Shown here: in pieces, positions 34,437 to 42,017 of the stretch | Layout of the letters: each line of letters begins with the position of its first letter | Position numbering within the stretch: the stretch's first letter is position 1 | NCBI RefSeq assembly: GCF_000719285.1 | Contig: NZ_JOFS01000023.1 | Span: 53,134 to 117,133 of the forward strand | From: Streptomyces bicolor | GTDB taxonomy: Bacteria; Actinomycetota; Actinomycetes; Streptomycetales; Streptomycetaceae | Reading direction: 5' to 3' | Length of the DNA stretch: 64,000 nt | The notes under the pieces: model-generated | What the model was told of the DNA's origin: nothing | Databases searched by the model: none | Seen by the model: only the letters and a program-made list of their open reading frames with translations | Position numbers and translations under genes: made by a program

Positions 34437-35498
34437 TCACACCACCCGCGTCGCCCCCGCGAACGGCATCTCGTCGAGCGGGGCGACCCGGACCGGTGCC
34501 GACGGGTTCGGGGCGTGGATCATCTGGCCGTTGCCGATGTAGAGGCCCACGTGGCTGATGCCGGAGTAGAAGAACACCAGGTCGCCCGGGAGCAGTTCGG
34601 AGCGGGAGACGCGGCGGCCCGCGTCGATCTGGGCGTAGGTGGTGCGAGGCAGGGAGAGGCCGGCCGAGCGGTAGGCGGCCTGGGTGAGGCCGGAGCAGTC
34701 GAAGGCGTCCGGGCCGGTCGCGCCCCAGACATAAGGGCTGCCGAGCTTGGAGTAGGCGTATGAAATGGCGGCCGCCGCACGGGAGTTGGGAGCCTGCGCG
34801 GCAGTGGAACCGGGGGTCGTGAGCGCGTCGCGGGTGCCCGCCGAGGAGCGTGCGGCGCGGTCACCGCTGCCCTGGAGCCGGGCGCGCTCCTCGGCGGTCA
34901 GCCGGGCGAGCAGGCTCCTGGCCGCGTCCAGTTTGCCGGTGATCGTGTTCTTGTGCCGTCGCAGTTCGGCCTGGCGGGACTGCAGCGAGGTCAGTTCGAC
35001 GCGGGCGGCGCCGCGCAGCTGCTCGATCTCCCGTAGCTGATCGCGGACGCCGGCGACGGAGGCCGCCTGCCGGTTGCCGGCGCGTTCGGCGAACTCCGCT
35101 GCATCGAGGTAGCGGTCGGGGTCGTTCGAGAGCGCGAGCTGCAGGGCGGGGTCGATGCCGCCGTCGCGGTAGTGTGCCGCGGCCATCGAACCCAGGGTCT
35201 CCCGCGCGGAGTTGAGCTGCTCGGTCCTGCGTGCGGCCTCGTCCTGCAGCGTCCTGATCCGCCGCTGGGCCGCGTCAGCCTTCTCCTTGGCGCCGTTGTA
35301 CTGCTCGGTGGCGACCTCGGCCTCCTGGTACAGCTTGTCCACCTTCGCCTTGACCTGCGCCGGCGTCAGCTGCGGCTCGGCGTGTCCGGTCCCGTCGAAG
35401 CCGGTCGCGCTCGCCGCGCCCGCCAGCGCGATCGTCCATGCCGTGCGGGCCGTGTTGCCGGGGACCGAGCGCTGACGGGGCTTTCGGTGCGCTGCCAC
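34437..35498 (-). CDS. NlpC/P60 peptidoglycan endopeptidase A
   Basis: A 353-residue secreted hydrolase. A signal peptide precedes a long coiled-coil region (about 45-215, rich in KADAAQRR and QLRE helices), then the NlpC/P60 domain with catalytic Cys in DAFDCSGLTQ and catalytic His in SHVGLYIG. Such enzymes cleave the D-Glu/diaminopimelate bond of stem peptides; the coiled coil is typical of RipA-like proteins. The GTG at 35498 is chosen because VAAHRKPRQR matches the start of the paralogue at 37771-38943. An untranslated region of about 250 nt may separate the promoter from the start. Confidence 0.9.
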   Translation of the reverse strand: MAAHRKPRQRSVPGNTARTAWTIALAGAASATGFDGTGHAEPQLTPAQVKAKVDKLYQEAEVATEQYNGAKEKADAAQRRIRTLQDEAARRTEQLNSARETLGSMAAAHYRDGGIDPALQLALSNDPDRYLDAAEFAERAGNRQAASVAGVRDQLREIEQLRGAARVELTSLQSRQAELRRHKNTITGKLDAARSLLARLTAEERARLQGSGDRAARSSAGTRDALTTPGSTAAQAPNSRAAAAISYAYSKLGSPYVWGATGPDAFDCSGLTQAAYRSAGLSLPRTTYAQIDAGRRVSRSELLPGDLVFFYSGISHVGLYIGNGQMIHAPNPSAPVRVAPLDEMPFAGATRVV

Positions 35499-36057
35499 GT
35501 GGACTGCACGTCCTTTCGTACGACCGCCTCGTCCTGTCACGTCCGCCGGGCGGCGGACCTATGGCCGACCGGGAGAGCGGCGGACGTACGAGCGCCTGGG
35601 GGAGCGGACGTACGGCCGCACCGGCCGGTTACGCGCCCGGCGACGGCCCACACAGGGGGAGCGGGCCGCCGCCGGACCTTTCTCGGCGGTGGTGTCGGCT
35701 GCCGCCCCTGGCCCGGGCGGCGGTGGGGAGCCGGTCACCTGGTGGAGGACGCTAAACCTCGGTGTGACGGGTCGGTAACGCTTTGTGCGGAAGTGCCGGG
35801 AGCGGACCGGGTGATGACCGTAAGTGAGCGTGATCCCGGGACACGGGCGTCTGGTCCACGCGGGGTGATGACCGATGTGGCGGTTTCGGGGTTCGCGGGG
35901 GCGGCGGGCTGCTATGGGCCGCATATATGCAAGATCGGAAGGAGGGCGCGGAGGGTGGCGGGTGGAAGGGCGGAGGGGTGGGTTGTCGGAGGGGCGGGGG
36001 CGAGCTTGGATGGGGTGGTGTCGGGTGGGCGGTCGATGGTGATTAGGCTCCGGCTCC
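35499..36057. other. Long divergent intergenic region
   Basis: No gene is supported. Contents are the long leader of hydrolase A with repeated CGTACGTCCGC units, the MtrA-like repeat, a direct repeat GGGTGATGACCG (35809-35820 and 35863-35874, 54 bp apart) and an AT-rich palindrome GCATATATGC (35921-35930) on the side of the small membrane protein gene. Confidence 0.5.
35763..35779 (-). promoter_or_regulatory. MtrA-like direct repeat upstream of NlpC/P60 gene A
   Basis: On the minus strand GTTACC-N5-GTCACA, two similar hexamers 11 bp apart, resembles repeats bound by the actinobacterial cell-wall regulator MtrA as I remember them. It lies about 265 bp upstream of hydrolase A. No riboswitch core is seen in the leader of this paralogue. 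Confidence 0.4.
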
Positions 36058-36411
36058 ATGGACGTACTCATCCATCTCTTCGTCGGCCTGCACATCATCG
36101 GCATCGCCGCGTTGCTCGGGGGTTTCCTCACCCAGATGAAGGCGATGGGCCAGGGCACCGCCCGGTTCGTCCCCGGCATGCTGCACGGTGCGCTGACCAT
36201 GCTGGTCACCGGCGTGATCCTCGTGGGGCTCAACCAGGCGGACGATCAGTCCGTCAACAACATCAAGATCGGCGTGAAGCTGGCGCTGCTGGTCGTGATC
36301 CTCGGGCTCGTGTATGTGAAGCGGGACGAGGAGAAGGTGGACAAGAGCCTGTTCGGCGTGGTGGGACTGCTGACCACGGCGAACGTCTTCATCGCCGTGT
36401 TGTGGACGTGA
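36058..36411 (+). CDS. Small four-helix membrane protein
   Basis: A 117-residue protein with four predicted membrane helices and almost no loops; it starts MDVLIHLFVGLHIIGIAALLGG. The His in the first helix and the Gly-rich pattern recall small haem- or copper-related membrane families, but I cannot assign one. There is no clear ribosome-binding site before the ATG, so the transcript may be leaderless. Its last 23 nt overlap the 3' end of the converging transporter remnant. Confidence 0.7.
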   Translation: MDVLIHLFVGLHIIGIAALLGGFLTQMKAMGQGTARFVPGMLHGALTMLVTGVILVGLNQADDQSVNNIKIGVKLALLVVILGLVYVKRDEEKVDKSLFGVVGLLTTANVFIAVLWT

Positions 36412-37405
36412 CCTCCCCGGACGACGGGCGGCTGTAGGCCACAACCGCGCCGGCGGTGACCACCGACCAGGCCGCCACCGCGATCCACAGCAGGGCCTCG
36501 CCGGGGGTCTCGAGCCACGGCACGTCGAGGGCGGAGGCGACGGAGAGGGTCGCCGCCGCCGTCATGCCCATCGGGAACACGGTTGCCCAGCGGCGTACGT
36601 CGTGGTGCGGCCGAGGCCATGCGATCTCGGCGACGGCCAGGACGGCGTACCAGGCCAGGTCGAGTACCAGGACAGCGGCGGTCACGGCGCGGAGGACGCC
36701 GCTGTCGTCGTCGTTCCAGAGGTACAGGTCGGCGCCGTCGGCGGCGATGAGCCTCGATCCGGCGAGTGCGGAGATGGCGAGGGCGCCGCCCGCCACCCAG
36801 TGGTCGCCGGCGCCGTGGGCCACTTCGCGCAGGTCGAAGCGGGGCAGGGCGACGGCGTAGAGCAGCAGGCCGAGCCAGAAGAGCGCGAGTGCCGTGTGGG
36901 CGAGCCAGGCCGAGGTCTCGGTCGCGGCGAGTGTCGCGGCCAGGACGGCGAGGCCCTGGGTGGCCACGCAGCCGAGGAACACCGCGCCGGGCATGCGGCG
37001 GTGCCAGTGGCGTACGACGGCGATGAGGAGGCCTGGCCAGAGGACGGCCGCCAGGGCGAGGAGGGCCTTGGCGAGGGTCTCTCAGTCGAGCGTGGTGAAA
37101 CGGGTGCCCAGGACCGTCGTCGCGGCGATGGCGGTCAGTGCGGCCGGGGTGGCTGCCTCCTTCGTCCACCTGGTGCGGTCCCACAGGAGCCGTGCGACGA
37201 AGTCGCCGGCGAGCGCCAGCCAGGCCGCGCCGGCCAGGGTGAGGGCGATGCGTGACAGGGTCTCGTGGTTCGTCTGGTGCAGGGCCACCGAGAGGATGCC
37301 GGTTGCCATGACGGCTGCGCCGGCTGTGGGGGGACGTTGCGACCACCAGGTGCGGAGGGGGGATGCGGGGTTGGTTGCGGTGGTCGGGGCGGTGGTGGCG
37401 GGCAT
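36389..37405 (-). pseudogene. TehA/TDT-family transporter interrupted by an in-frame TGA
   Basis: The frame from ATG 37405 to 36389 encodes 338 codons of one multi-pass membrane protein of the tellurite-resistance/dicarboxylate-transporter type (WWSQRPPTAGAAVMATGILSVAL at the start; PRPHHDVRRWATVFPMGMTAAATL near the end). A TGA at 37082-37084 (codon 108, ...FTTLD*ETLAKAL...) interrupts it with no frameshift. Relatives have Gly-Trp near this point, so one base change from TGG would explain it. Both flanking parts remain hydrophobic and codon-biased, so the change is recent or a sequencing error. A second start could yield a 201-residue C-terminal piece. Confidence 0.75.
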
Positions 37406-37534
37406 GGCGCCGATGCTAGGGAGCGGGGTGGGGGGGTTGGTGGGGCACGCGCGCGTGGGGGCGAAATACGCGCGGGTGCGGGGTGCCTGCGGCGGTTGGG
37501 CGGGGGTGCCTGCGGCGGCCCGTCGCTGTCCTCT

Positions 37535-37711
37535 GGGGGTGCGCGTAGCGCCTGCGGTCGGTGGGTGGGTCGGGGCCGCGCCGGGGGGTGTCCGTCCTCG
37601 GACCGGCGGCTGGGGTCGGGCGGGAGGTGCCGTTTCTTGACGCCGGCCACTGCGGGCGGACACCCCCCGACACGTCCCCTTCCCGCCGTACGCGGGTGCG
37701 GCTCCGTGGGG
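37535..37711. repeat. Structured dispersed repeat, copy 2
   Basis: About 177 bp matching copy 1 (29496-29673) at most positions. The core stem CGGGGGGTGTCCG (37582-37594) pairs with 37657-37669. A 12 bp palindrome CGCACGCGTGCG at 37759-37770 borders the end of hydrolase B and may be its terminator. The rest of 37406-37770 holds no gene. Confidence 0.8.
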
Positions 37712-37770
37712 CCCAGGCGATAGTCCGCGTGCGCGCGCCTGTACGGACGACGGGCACGCGCACGCGTGCG

Positions 37771-38943
37771 TCAGGCCGGGCGGACCACGCTGTGGATCGA
37801 CGACTCTCCGTCGTAGTAGATCGACTCCTCGCGGACGTACGCGCCGGGCTTCGGGGCGTGGATCATCATGCCGTTGCCGATGTAGATGCCCACGTGGGTG
37901 ACATCGTCGTAGAAGAAGATCAGGTCGCCGGGGCGGGCGTTGGCGAGGGAGACCGTGGTGCCCGCGTTGACCTGGTCGTAGGTGACGCGGGGGATGTCCA
38001 CGCCGGCGGCCTTCCAGGCGGCCTGGGTGAGGCCGGAGCAGTCGTAGGAGTCGGGGCCGGTGGCGCCCCAGACGTACGGCTTGCCTACCTGGGAGCGGGC
38101 GAAGGCCAGGGCCTTCTCGGCCTTGGTGGCGTATGACGAGTCCGTGGAGGATGAGTCCGAGGCGCTGGAGTCGGCCGGCGGCTCGGTGGTCTCCTGCTGC
38201 TGGGCGGCCTCCTGGCGCCGGCGCTCGGCCTCTGCCTCGGCTTGCTGGCGGGCCAGCTCCGCAGCCTTGCGTGCGGCCTCTTCCTGCTTGCGCTTCTCGA
38301 TCGCGGCGAGGCGCGCCTTCTCCTCCGCCGTCAGCTTGGAGAGGAGTTCGCGTGCGTCGGACAGTTTCGTCTGGACGGTGCTCTTGGCGGTCTGCAGGTC
38401 GTTCTGCGACTCGGTGAGCGTCTCGAGGCTCTGGGTGGCCTCCTGGCGCTTCTTCATCGTCGCGGACTGCTGCGTGAAGTAGTCGTCGACCGCCTGTTTC
38501 TGACGGCCGGTCAGGCGGTCCATCAGCTGGGTCTGGTCGAAGTAGTCCTGCGGGGTGTCCGCCAGGAGGAACGTCGCCGTGTCGGGGGCGGCGGCCCCGG
38601 TGCGGTACTGGGCGGCCGCGAAGGAACCCAGTTCCTCGCGCGCCTCGTTGAGCTCCTGGGTGCGCTGGGCGACGTCGTCGAGGAGGGTGTCGACACGCTT
38701 GCGCTGCTTCGCGGTCTTCTCCTTGGCCGCGTTGTACTTCTCCGTCGCCGACTCCGCCTGGCGGTAGAGGTCGTCGACCTTCTTCTCGACCTCTTCGAGG
38801 CTCGGCTTGTCGTCCGTCGAGGGGCTCGCGTTGGCCGTCTGGGACAGCAGGGCCACGGATGTGAGGGCCGCCGTGGCGAGGGCGGGTGTCCGTATGCCTG
38901 CTACGCGCGTACCCGCGGGACGCGACTTGCGGTGCGACGCCAA
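37771..38943 (-). CDS. NlpC/P60 peptidoglycan endopeptidase B
   Basis: A 390-residue paralogue of hydrolase A with the same order: signal peptide, long coiled coil (about 47-250, with KQEEAARKAAELARQQAEAE), a Ser/Asp-rich linker, and the NlpC/P60 domain with catalytic Cys in DSYDCSGLTQ and His in THVGIYIG. The start is TTG at 38943, with GGAAGGAG about 10 nt upstream; TTG should lower translation. It is preceded by a c-di-AMP riboswitch, so expression of this wall hydrolase is tied to c-di-AMP, as known for other Streptomyces wall-lytic enzymes. Confidence 0.92.
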   Translation of the reverse strand: MASHRKSRPAGTRVAGIRTPALATAALTSVALLSQTANASPSTDDKPSLEEVEKKVDDLYRQAESATEKYNAAKEKTAKQRKRVDTLLDDVAQRTQELNEAREELGSFAAAQYRTGAAAPDTATFLLADTPQDYFDQTQLMDRLTGRQKQAVDDYFTQQSATMKKRQEATQSLETLTESQNDLQTAKSTVQTKLSDARELLSKLTAEEKARLAAIEKRKQEEAARKAAELARQQAEAEAERRRQEAAQQQETTEPPADSSASDSSSTDSSYATKAEKALAFARSQVGKPYVWGATGPDSYDCSGLTQAAWKAAGVDIPRVTYDQVNAGTTVSLANARPGDLIFFYDDVTHVGIYIGNGMMIHAPKPGAYVREESIYYDGESSIHSVVRPA

Positions 38944-38959
38944 GGGAGGCGACTCCTTC

Positions 38960-39120
38960 CGTGCTCCGCCTACCGGGTTAGCTGTCGGGTTCGGGCGGGT
39001 GGTTCGGAAGGGTTGCCCTACGGCCGTTCCCGGGAGGGAAGTCGGGCCGATTCACCCCAGAAGTCGGTGGGTCCCCGGCTCCGGCTGCGCGATGGCGTAC
39101 CGGACTCGGCGGAGGCCGCG
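38960..39120 (-). promoter_or_regulatory. ydaO-type c-di-AMP riboswitch
   Basis: The minus-strand leader contains both conserved halves of the ydaO motif: CCGGGGAC...GGGGTGAATCGG (39047-39083) and GAACCCGACAGCTAACCCGGTAGGCG-like sequence (about 38968-38993), separated by about 55 nt with GTAGGGCAACCC. Its 3' end is about 25 nt from the TTG start of hydrolase B, so it can act on transcription or on the ribosome-binding site. Confidence 0.92.
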
Positions 39121-39433
39121 CGGCCCGGCGACGTTCGCCGGTGGGGGTCGTGCGGCCTGTCCGGCACGGTAGCCAACTCGTGTGGCCCCTGTGAAGGTTG
39201 ATGTTCGATATGCCCGATACATTTTCGTGACCTTGTCGTTGTTTGCCGCCAGCGGTGGTTGATTGGGGGGTCGGTGGGGTGACTTGGGGTTGTTTGGGCC
39301 GAGGGGAGTCGTATGTCTGTCTTCGGTCGCGGATTGTGACGGCCGGGTCATGGAGGGTGAGAGGGGGGAGGGCGGGCTGTGCGGGGAGCTCGCCGGGTCT
39401 CGAAACGGGCGATGTTCTCGGGGCGGCGGCGGG

Positions 39434-39456
39434 CTGTCAGTGGGGCGCCCTAGACT
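39434..39456 (+). promoter_or_regulatory. RecA/LexA-independent DNA-damage promoter of pcrA
   Basis: CTGTCAGTG, 8 bp, TAGACT. This matches the actinobacterial RecA-NDp consensus (tTGTCRGTG-N8-TAnnnT) that is activated by PafBC in mycobacteria. The expected transcription start lies 0-3 nt before the pcrA ATG. Confidence 0.8.
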
Positions 39457-39465
39457 CGGAGAGCG

Positions 39466-41952
39466 ATGAGCAGCCTCTTTGACGACAGCTTCCTGGCGGA
39501 CCTCCAGGCCCCGCGGGCCCACGAGGGAGAACCCCCGCCTCCGCCCGAGGACGATCACGCTCCGGAGCCGGTTCCGGACGATCTGTTCGGCGGGAAGTTC
39601 GACGTGCCTCCGGACCGGGACGGGTACTACCGCGACGGCGCCCCCCGCCCGGCCATCGACGCGGCCGCACTGCTGGAGGGGCTGAACGAGAACCAGCGGG
39701 CGGCCGTCGTCCACTCGGACACCCCGCTGCTCATCGTGGCCGGCGCCGGCTCCGGCAAGACGCGTGTGCTCACCCACCGCATCGCCCACCTGCTGGCCGA
39801 GCGGAATGTGCATCCGGGGCAGATCCTCGCGATCACCTTCACCAACAAGGCCGCGGGCGAGATGAAGGAGCGCGTCGAGCAGCTCGTCGGCCCGCGCGCG
39901 AACGCGATGTGGGTGATGACCTTCCACAGCGCGTGCGTGCGCATCCTGCGGCGGGAGAGCAAGAAGCTCGGGTTCACGTCCTCCTTCTCGATCTACGACG
40001 CCGCCGACTCCAAGCGGCTGATGGCGCTCGTCTGCCGGGATCTCGATCTCGATCCCAAGCGGTTCCCGCCCAAGTCCTTCAGTGCCAAGATCAGCAACCT
40101 GAAGAACGAGCTGATCGACGAGGAGGACTTCGCGGCGCAGGCGAGTGACGGCTTCGAGAAGACCCTCGCCCAGGCGTACGCCCTGTACCAGTCGCGGTTG
40201 CGGGAGGCCAACGCCCTCGACTTCGACGACCTGATCATGACGACGGTCAATCTGCTGCGCGCCTTCCCGGACGTCGCCGAGCACTACCGCCGCCGCTTCC
40301 GGCATGTCCTCGTCGACGAGTACCAGGACACCAACCACGCCCAGTACGCGCTCGTGCGCGAGCTTGTCGGCACCCGCGAGCACCCCGTTGACGTGCCGCC
40401 CAGCGAGTACGACATCCCGCCCGCCGAGCTGTGTGTCGTGGGTGACGCCGACCAGTCGATCTACGCCTTCCGGGGCGCCACCATTCGTAACATCCTCCAG
40501 TTCGAGGAGGACTACCCGGACGCGACGACCATCCTGCTGGAGCAGAACTACCGCTCCACCCAGACGATCCTCTCCGCCGCCAACGCGGTCATCGAGCGCA
40601 ACGAGTCCCGCCGCCCCAAGAACCTGTGGACCAACGCGGGCGCGGGCGCCCGTATCACCGGCTATGTCGCGGACACCGAGCACGACGAGGCGCAGTTCGT
40701 CGCCGACGAGATAGACCGACTGACGGACGCGGGCGAGGCGAAGGCCGGTGATGTCGCGGTCTTCTACCGGACGAACGCCCAGTCCCGTGTCTTCGAGGAA
40801 GTGTTCATCCGCGTCGGGCTGCCCTACAAGGTCGTCGGCGGGGTTCGGTTCTACGAGCGCAAGGAGGTCCGGGACGTCCTGGCCTACCTGCGGGTTCTCG
40901 CCAACCCGGAGGACTCGGTGCCGCTGCGCCGGATTCTGAACGTGCCCAAGCGGGGCATCGGTGACCGCGCCGAGGCGATGATCGACGCCCTCGCCCAGCG
41001 GGAGAAGATCAGCTTCCCGCAGGCGCTGCGCCGCGTCGACGAGGCGTACGGCATGGCCGCGCGGTCGACCAACGCCGTCAAGCGGTTCAACACGCTGATG
41101 GAGGAGCTCCGTACGATCGTCGAGTCCGGCGCGGGACCGGCGACCGTCCTGGAGGCGGTGCTCGAACGCACCGGCTATCTCGCCGAGTTGCAGGCTTCCA
41201 CGGACCCCCAGGACGAGACCCGTATCGAGAACCTTCAGGAACTCGCGGCCGTGGCCCTGGAGTTCGAGCAGGAGTCGGGTGAGGGCGAGGCCTCCGGCGG
41301 GCTCGCGGACTTCCTGGAGCGGGTCGCGCTCGTCGCCGACTCCGACCAGATCCCCGACGAGGAGGAGGACGGCTCCGGCGTCATCACCCTGATGACCCTG
41401 CACACCGCCAAGGGCCTTGAGTTCCCGGTCGTCTTCCTCACCGGCATGGAGGACGGCGTCTTCCCGCACATGCGTGCCCTCGGCCAGACGAAGGAGCTGG
41501 AGGAGGAGCGGCGGCTCGCGTACGTCGGCATCACGCGCGCGCGTGAGCGGCTGTATCTGACGCGCTCGTCGATGCGGAGCGCGTGGGGGCAGCCGTCGTA
41601 CAACCCGCCCTCCCGCTTCCTGGAGGAGATCCCGGCGGCACACGTGGACTGGAAGCGGACGGGGGCGACCGCGTCCGTGTCCTCCGGTCCCGCGGCAGGC
41701 GTGGCGGCCTCGCTGTCCTCGTCCCGCTCGCGCTCGTCGGCGTCCGGCGCGTCCGGCTTCGCCACACGGCGGACCTCGGAGAAGCCGGTCGTCCAGCTCG
41801 CGGTCGGGGACCGGGTCACGCATGACCAGTTCGGACTCGGCACCGTGATGGCGGTCAAGGGCACGGGCGCGAACGCCGAGGCGACGATCGACTTCGGGGA
41901 CACCAAGCCGAAGCGGCTGCTGCTGCGGTATGCGCCGGTGGAGAAGCTCTAG
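39466..41952 (+). CDS. pcrA: ATP-dependent DNA helicase PcrA/UvrD
   Basis: An 828-residue superfamily 1A 3'-5' helicase acting in nucleotide-excision repair, mismatch or replication-restart processes and removal of proteins from DNA. Motif Q (LNENQRAAV), Walker A AGAGSGKT (K98), Walker B VDEYQD (about 283-288), GDADQSIYAFRGA, QNYRST, the TLHTAKGLE motif and YVGITRARE are all present. The C-terminus ends in a Tudor-like GDRVTHDQFGLGTV segment. The N-terminal 65 residues are acidic and Pro-rich. The ATG at 39466 sits immediately downstream of a DNA-damage-type promoter. A terminator follows. Confidence 0.97.
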   Translation: MSSLFDDSFLADLQAPRAHEGEPPPPPEDDHAPEPVPDDLFGGKFDVPPDRDGYYRDGAPRPAIDAAALLEGLNENQRAAVVHSDTPLLIVAGAGSGKTRVLTHRIAHLLAERNVHPGQILAITFTNKAAGEMKERVEQLVGPRANAMWVMTFHSACVRILRRESKKLGFTSSFSIYDAADSKRLMALVCRDLDLDPKRFPPKSFSAKISNLKNELIDEEDFAAQASDGFEKTLAQAYALYQSRLREANALDFDDLIMTTVNLLRAFPDVAEHYRRRFRHVLVDEYQDTNHAQYALVRELVGTREHPVDVPPSEYDIPPAELCVVGDADQSIYAFRGATIRNILQFEEDYPDATTILLEQNYRSTQTILSAANAVIERNESRRPKNLWTNAGAGARITGYVADTEHDEAQFVADEIDRLTDAGEAKAGDVAVFYRTNAQSRVFEEVFIRVGLPYKVVGGVRFYERKEVRDVLAYLRVLANPEDSVPLRRILNVPKRGIGDRAEAMIDALAQREKISFPQALRRVDEAYGMAARSTNAVKRFNTLMEELRTIVESGAGPATVLEAVLERTGYLAELQASTDPQDETRIENLQELAAVALEFEQESGEGEASGGLADFLERVALVADSDQIPDEEEDGSGVITLMTLHTAKGLEFPVVFLTGMEDGVFPHMRALGQTKELEEERRLAYVGITRARERLYLTRSSMRSAWGQPSYNPPSRFLEEIPAAHVDWKRTGATASVSSGPAAGVAASLSSSRSRSSASGASGFATRRTSEKPVVQLAVGDRVTHDQFGLGTVMAVKGTGANAEATIDFGDTKPKRLLLRYAPVEKL

Positions 41953-41965
41953 CTTGCCCAAGCGG

Positions 41966-41994
41966 TGAACCCCCGCTGGAACGGCGGGGGTTCA
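41966..41994. terminator. Bidirectional terminator between pcrA and M23 peptidase
   Basis: TGAACCCCCGC (41966-41976) pairs perfectly with GCGGGGGTTCA (41984-41994) around a 7 nt loop. It lies between the converging pcrA and peptidase genes. Confidence 0.88.
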
Positions 41995-42017
41995 GCGGGT
42001 GCGTTATGTGCGCTGCC

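Noticed and set aside
37082..37084. TGA read as selenocysteine
   Set aside because: No selenocysteine signal seen, and the position fits a Trp codon changed by one base.
39052..41961. 969-codon frame opposite pcrA
   Set aside because: It mirrors the helicase gene; GC-rich DNA opens long antisense frames, and the product has no recognisable domain.
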